From NCBI GenBank assembly GCA_021795255.1, contig JAJYPQ010000041.1, positions 1 through 16,440 on the forward strand: a stretch of DNA of 16,440 nucleotides, written 5' to 3'. The DNA comes from Pseudomonadota bacterium (GTDB taxonomy: Bacteria > Pseudomonadota > Gammaproteobacteria > Acidiferrobacterales > Acidiferrobacteraceae). The translations under genes were made by a program, and so were the position numbers. Positions within the stretch are counted from its first letter, which is position 1, and every line of letters starts with the position of its first letter. The notes under the pieces are model-generated. The model was not told the DNA's origin and made no database searches. It saw only the letters and a list, made by a program, of their open reading frames with translations. This document shows, piece after piece, positions 13,316-16,440 of this stretch.

Positions 13316-14128
13316 ATGTATCACTTTTTAGGCCACCTACCTCCGCTCAATCTCTCTCGGCAAACGCTCCATCGACTCAAGAAGGGACAGGGTCGCCTGG
13401 CGGTCTTGGTAGCCGCTCTCCGTGAGGCTGGCTATGAACTCAGGCCCGATCCGGTAGCGCTGACTGGCAAGGTCGGGCAGCGCGATATCGCGCGACGTGC
13501 GGGCCTCTCCCGGGCGACGGTCGTTGCGTTAGCGGGTGGAAAGGGGACTATTCAAAGTTACGTCACCCTTGCGGCGGCCCTCAAGGTCACGCCTAGAATC
13601 GCAGAACGGAAATCCTACTCGGCATGTATGTCCAGCCGCGATCAGGCGTGGCAAACCCCGCCGAGCCTTCTGGCCTCTATCCTGCAAGCGGCTGGCCGCT
13701 CCGAATTCGATCTTGACCCATGCTCGCCCTTGTCGGACGGCCCAGTACCGGCGCTCGTGCGCTGGACAGAATCTGATGACGGACTGACGCAGCCCTGGCG
13801 CGGCCTCGTTTTTGTAAACCCACCGTATAGTCGTAGCCTTCCCCACTGGGTCGCCAAGTGCCGGGCCGAAGCGGATGCCGGCGCCGTTATCATAGGGCTT
13901 GTCCCTAGCAGGACAGACACGCGCTGGTGGCACGATAACGTCGCAGGTCAGGCCGACGTGATCGCGCTGAGAGGGCGCCTCAAGTTTGGCGGCGGCACGA
14001 GCTCCGCGCCCTTCCCGAGCGCGATCGTGATATGGGGTGATCCGCAACTGGCCGAAAAGATAGCGTCCGCCCTCCCCGGGTCATGGCACATACAGGCCCA
14101 GGCAATCCCCATAAAAACAGTGGCATAG
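13316..14128 (+). CDS. HTH domain fused to a phage-type Dam (N6-adenine) methyltransferase
   Basis: The 270-residue protein has two parts. Residues 1-95 hold an HTH of XRE type (QRDIARRAGLSRATVVALAGGKG, about 55-77), preceded by a similar half (LSRQTLHRLKKGQGRLAVLVAAL, 13-35), as if the recognition half had been duplicated. Residues about 105-260 match the phage DNA N-6-adenine methyltransferase family: QTPPSLL (113-119), FDLDPCS (131-137), catalytic NPPY (168-171), GRLKF (220-224) and a closing APFPSAIVIW. These enzymes often methylate GATC. It may protect transferred DNA from restriction while the HTH gives autoregulation or targeting; this is inferred. ATG 13316 lacks a strong ribosome-binding site; M105 could start a methyltransferase-only form. 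Confidence 0.85.
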   Translation: MYHFLGHLPPLNLSRQTLHRLKKGQGRLAVLVAALREAGYELRPDPVALTGKVGQRDIARRAGLSRATVVALAGGKGTIQSYVTLAAALKVTPRIAERKSYSACMSSRDQAWQTPPSLLASILQAAGRSEFDLDPCSPLSDGPVPALVRWTESDDGLTQPWRGLVFVNPPYSRSLPHWVAKCRAEADAGAVIIGLVPSRTDTRWWHDNVAGQADVIALRGRLKFGGGTSSAPFPSAIVIWGDPQLAEKIASALPGSWHIQAQAIPIKTVA

Positions 14129-14566
14129 CGGCCACGCTAACATGCTTGAGGAATGCTTAAGGCATGCTTGAGGCATGCTTGAGGCATCGCGCAAGGATCG
14201 CCGGAGGATCGCACAAGGATGCCCGTAGGACCGGATACCAGAATAAAACGGCCTCCTGAGAAGCCCTAGGCGCCACGTTCTCACCTCTACCCGCTACCCA
14301 ACTACCCCTAAAAATCCAGCGCAAACGGTCAATGGCATGACCTAGACCGGCATCCGCCCCTGTTCTCCATTCCTCATCTCTGTGGTCCTGCCAGCGTCAA
14401 GCCGTCGCCCGAAGCCGCTTACGCACGCAACTCCCTCGCAGGTCCCGCGCCAACGATACCCCCGTTGTCACGGTTCCCGCCGGTCGTAAACCCGCGTGCT
14501 GACGCGGCCTTCAGTGAGGGCGACGGTTGACGCAAGACGCAGGACCACACAAACAGGAGACTCACC
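14129..14566. other. 438-base gene-free region, candidate origin or regulatory locus
   Basis: No credible gene. It contains the 11-bp phased repeats (14140-14228), a hairpin GGTCA/TGACC (14327-14342), a hairpin CCGCG/CGCGG (14492-14507), and a long stretch (about 14230-14510) with more C than G on the + strand, unlike the coding DNA around it. No AATTTCC element and no clear sigma-70 promoter for ArdC. It could be an origin of replication, a transfer-related site or a long leader; the sequence alone does not decide. Confidence 0.5.
14140..14228. repeat. Eight tandem 11-bp phased repeats
   Basis: Four good copies (ACATGCTTGAG, GAATGCTTAAG, GCATGCTTGAG, GCATGCTTGAG) are followed by four degenerate ones (GCATCGCGCAAG with 12 bases, GATCGCCGGAG, GATCGCACAAG, GATGCCCGTAG). 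All keep a G-A/C-T start and an AG end. The period is close to one helical turn, so a bound protein would see every copy on the same face. Two units make 22 bp, a common iteron length. Confidence 0.8.
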
Positions 14567-15526
14567 ATGAATACGAACAAGCGCAAGACGGATGCCAGAA
14601 GCCAAGTCAAGGTCGAGGGTTCGGGTCTCAACAATCCGCAGGGGTGCAAACAATTCGACATTCATCAGGCAATCACCGACCAGATTTTGGCAGCAATGGA
14701 GGACGCGAAAACGACAGGCCGCCGTCTTTGGGACAGTCAGCCGAGCCTTCCCTTAAACCTCACAACCAATAAGCCCTATAGTGGGATCAATATCTTGACG
14801 CTATGGGCCGCAGGTCTCAGCCATAACTACCGTTCCCCGTTCTGGCTGACCTACAAGCAAGCAGAAGCCATGGGCGGTCAGGTCCGGAAGGGCGAGACCT
14901 CGACCCTATGCGTATTTTTCAAGCCCTGGGAGTCGCAGCGGGAGAACGAAAACGGAGAGACGGAGACCGTGAAAGGTGCCGTCGCTAAAGGCTTTCGCGT
15001 TTTTAACCTCGACCAAATCGACGGCATCGAGGCACCAGCCCCGGAACTCCGCGCACCTTTCCAGAGCATCGAGGAAGCCGAGCGCATCATGGCCGCGAGC
15101 CCCGCCGTTATCCACATAGGCGGAACGCAGGCTTTTTATCGCCCAGGGACCGACACTATCCACCTACCGAACCGCGAGGCCTTCATTAACCCGGAAGCTT
15201 TCTACTCAACCGCCATGCACGAGATGACCCACAGCAGCGGCCACAAGAGCCGTTTAGACCGCGACTTTAGCGGGCGCTTTGGCACCGAAGCCTACGCTTT
15301 TGAAGAGCTAATCGCTGAGCTAGGAAGCGCTTTTTTGAACGCCGACTTAGGGATTTTAGGCGCAACACTACCGGACCATGCCAACTATCTTACAAATTGG
15401 ATCGCCATTATGAAAGGCGACAAGAAGGCCATAACGACCGCGGCCGCGCAGGCGTCTAAGGCGCACGGATTCATCAAGGGACTGATTGCCGGCCAGGAGC
15501 GTGCGGAGCACCAAGACGCCGCTTAA
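14567..15526 (+). CDS. ardC: ArdC-like antirestriction protein (ssDNA-binding, zincin-like)
   Basis: The 319-residue protein (R388 ArdC is about 297) matches the ArdC/TraC family: an N-terminal ssDNA-binding ArdC-N domain (about 30-150; DIHQAITDQILAAME, then LPLNLTTNKPYSGINILTLW, and GGQVRKGETSTLCVFFK) and a C-terminal zincin-like metallopeptidase domain. The zinc motif is HEMTH (218-222), with SSGHKSRLDR following and a downstream Glu ligand in AFEELIAELG (244-253). ArdC proteins protect incoming plasmid DNA from host restriction during establishment. AGGAG (14555-14559) gives a seven-base spacing to ATG 14567. It lies with the Dam gene outside the AATTTCC regulon, consistent with early expression in recipients, although that timing is inferred. 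Confidence 0.92.
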   Translation: MNTNKRKTDARSQVKVEGSGLNNPQGCKQFDIHQAITDQILAAMEDAKTTGRRLWDSQPSLPLNLTTNKPYSGINILTLWAAGLSHNYRSPFWLTYKQAEAMGGQVRKGETSTLCVFFKPWESQRENENGETETVKGAVAKGFRVFNLDQIDGIEAPAPELRAPFQSIEEAERIMAASPAVIHIGGTQAFYRPGTDTIHLPNREAFINPEAFYSTAMHEMTHSSGHKSRLDRDFSGRFGTEAYAFEELIAELGSAFLNADLGILGATLPDHANYLTNWIAIMKGDKKAITTAAAQASKAHGFIKGLIAGQERAEHQDAA

Positions 15527-15536
15527 GACAACGGCA

Positions 15537-15554
15537 GGGCGCAAGGATGCGCCC
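15537..15554 (+). terminator. Hairpin after ardC
   Basis: GGGCGC (15537-15542) pairs with GCGCCC (15549-15554) across AAGGAT. Only a short TTGTAT follows, which also serves as a -35 candidate, so termination may be partial. Confidence 0.4.
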
Positions 15555-15582
15555 TTGTATGCCGTCACAGTGACGGTATAAC
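15555..15582 (+). promoter_or_regulatory. Sigma-70-like promoter with a perfect operator dyad as spacer
   Basis: -35 TTGTAT (15555-15560), a 16-base spacer and -10 TATAAC (15577-15582). Fifteen of the 16 spacer bases form the perfect dyad CCGTCACAGTGACGG (15562-15576), a classic position for a repressor site. It serves the 82-residue gene at 15615. The dyad core recurs twice in topB. Confidence 0.7.
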
Positions 15583-15614
15583 ATCGTAGCAGTGCCAATT
15601 ACGGAGGTGTGCTT

Positions 15615-15863
15615 ATGCCACGCAAACCAACCCGCAAAACCGGACCCATGACCGCCGCCGAGCGCATGCGCGAAAAGCGCGCCCGCGATCGCGAGATCGT
15701 GTGGGGATGTGGCGACGAAAAGGCGCTTTCGGATTCCGGCCTCGTAGAGCAGCTGCGCCACGCGTTCGCCAAAGACCGCCAGGCCATCCGGGCCGGCAAG
15801 CGGAACCGCTCCATGGGCGCGATCACGCGGGCGCTCTTGAAAGAGATCGGGCGGCGCGTATAG
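15615..15863 (+). CDS. Small basic protein, 82 residues, possible autoregulator
   Basis: ATG 15615 follows GGAGG (15603-15607) by seven bases. The N-terminus is very basic (PRKPTRKTG, then TAAERMREKRARDREI), a pattern common in small plasmid and phage DNA-binding proteins; the C-terminal half is helical and basic (QLRHAFAKDRQAIRAGKRNRS, ITRALLKEIGRR). No HTH is clear and the family is not recognised. The gene has its own promoter with an operator dyad in the spacer and an 11-bp stem after it, so it is an independent unit. Binding of this protein to the dyad is a reasonable guess, not shown. Confidence 0.75.
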   Translation: MPRKPTRKTGPMTAAERMREKRARDREIVWGCGDEKALSDSGLVEQLRHAFAKDRQAIRAGKRNRSMGAITRALLKEIGRRV

Positions 15864-15867
15864 AGGC

Positions 15868-15894
15868 CAAAGGTCCGAAAAACGGACCTTTGGG
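15868..15894 (+). terminator. Strong hairpin after the 82-residue gene
   Basis: CCAAAGGTCCG (15868-15878) pairs perfectly with CGGACCTTTGG (15884-15894) across five A. The 3' arm holds three T but no long T-tract follows. On the opposite strand the loop would read TTTTT. A second short stem, GACG/CGTC (around 15920), lies just downstream. Confidence 0.6.
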
Positions 15895-15949
15895 TAAACC
15901 GCTGATCGCAAAGGCTTAGACGTTTTTCGTCGAAGCGATCAAGTCCGCC

Positions 15950-15968
15950 AATTTCCCCGCCAGCCGAT
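15950..15968 (+). promoter_or_regulatory. AATTTCC-N9-GAT element 9, with leader hairpin
   Basis: AATTTCC 15950-15956, GAT 15966-15968 (CCGATACC), then TTAGAAG. The hairpin at 15978-15996 has GCCCG/CGGGC and an inner CC/GG pair around ATAT. GGAGG (16001-16005) precedes ATG 16014. Confidence 0.75.
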
Positions 15969-16013
15969 ACCTTAGAAGCCCGCCATATGGCCGGGCCCCT
16001 GGAGGTATCTGGT

Positions 16014-16440
16014 ATGTCCCTACTTTATAAACTCTGGCAGTCCGACCTGATCATCTGCGCCATTATCGCCGCGGTCTGGCTATCTGCCTTTATCCGTCAT
16101 CCCGCCATCCGCCACAACCCCGAAGCGCTCTGGACGTGGCCTTTTGTTCGCGAGGCCCGGGACGCCGCGATCCTGATCGGGCTTATCGCGCTGGTATTGG
16201 CCCCTGTACCGCTGGCTGGAGGCTATTACTCAATCGAAGCCGCCATGCCGGCCGGCTTGGCCTATTACTACGCTCACGAGTGGCTGGCCGCCGAGGGCAG
16301 GGAAGAGCGGGGGATCGTGGCACTGGTCGGGATCTTTGGGGAACTGGCAATCCTGGCTGTCATCTGGCCGGTCACGTTCTTGCCGGTACTGGTGATCGCG
16401 CTGTTTGTGGGAGCCGGGTGCTGGCTGGCGGGGTGGCGCG
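16014..16440 (+). CDS. Integral membrane protein, 3' end missing
   Basis: The frame is open from ATG 16014 to the right edge (142 residues seen), with GGAGG eight bases upstream and element 9 before that. Three to four membrane helices are visible: about 10-28 (LIICAIIAAVWLSAF), 50-68 (AAILIGLIALVLAPVPLAG), and 100-140, a long hydrophobic stretch that probably holds two. Aromatic and charged loops lie between (NPEALWTWPFVREARD, YYYAHEWLAAEGREERG). Family not recognised. Regulation by the common element ties it to the transfer and accessory genes; it could belong to further envelope genes beyond the window. Confidence 0.7.
   Translation, partial: MSLLYKLWQSDLIICAIIAAVWLSAFIRHPAIRHNPEALWTWPFVREARDAAILIGLIALVLAPVPLAGGYYSIEAAMPAGLAYYYAHEWLAAEGREERGIVALVGIFGELAILAVIWPVTFLPVLVIALFVGAGCWLAGWR

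Noticed and set aside
14140..14228. The phased repeats as a CRISPR array
   Set aside because: Units are 11 bp and directly abutting, without spacers.

Overview
The window is a GC-rich (roughly 60 percent by eye) stretch of proteobacterial mobile DNA, most simply the transfer region of a conjugative plasmid or integrative conjugative element. Every gene I can support lies on the + strand. The core is an R388/IncW-like MobF DNA-processing set: a TraL/StbB/MobD-type ATPase (cut by the left edge), a StbC/TraM/MobE-like membrane protein, a TrwA-like ribbon-helix-helix protein, a TrwB-like coupling protein and a TrwC-like relaxase-helicase. I see no mating-pair-formation genes, replication initiator, integrase or transposase, so replicon type and host cannot be named. 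An acidophile such as Acidithiobacillus is only a guess.

Layout. 1-7477: stbB-like, stbC-like, trwA, trwB, two small genes, trwC and a small gene. Two small genes between trwB and trwC depart from the compact R388 trwABC order; one repeats the membrane anchor and linker of TrwB. 7478-9285: accessory genes, namely a 59-residue ORF between direct repeats, an exported protein that looks like an outer-membrane barrel, and a 113-residue protein. 9336-12774: a tightly overlapping operon of seven genes (exported protein, two tiny membrane proteins, two related small acidic proteins, a type IA topoisomerase III, a two-helix membrane protein). 12919-13248: a small acidic protein followed by a terminator. 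13283-15894: a block with its own signals, holding an HTH-Dam methyltransferase fusion, an intergenic region with 11-bp phased repeats, an ArdC antirestriction protein, and a small basic protein behind a promoter whose spacer is a perfect dyad. 16014 onward: a membrane protein cut by the right edge.

The most striking signal is not a gene. Nine intergenic sites carry AATTTCC followed, after exactly nine bases, by GAT. All are on the + strand and all lie upstream of a gene. Six are followed by a hairpin that begins 11 to 14 bases after GAT, and the next gene's Shine-Dalgarno comes after that. The sites split the window into nine transcription units and look like a dedicated promoter or operator family coordinating the transfer and accessory genes. 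The Dam, ArdC and 82-residue genes lack it, which suggests separate, perhaps early (establishment), control.
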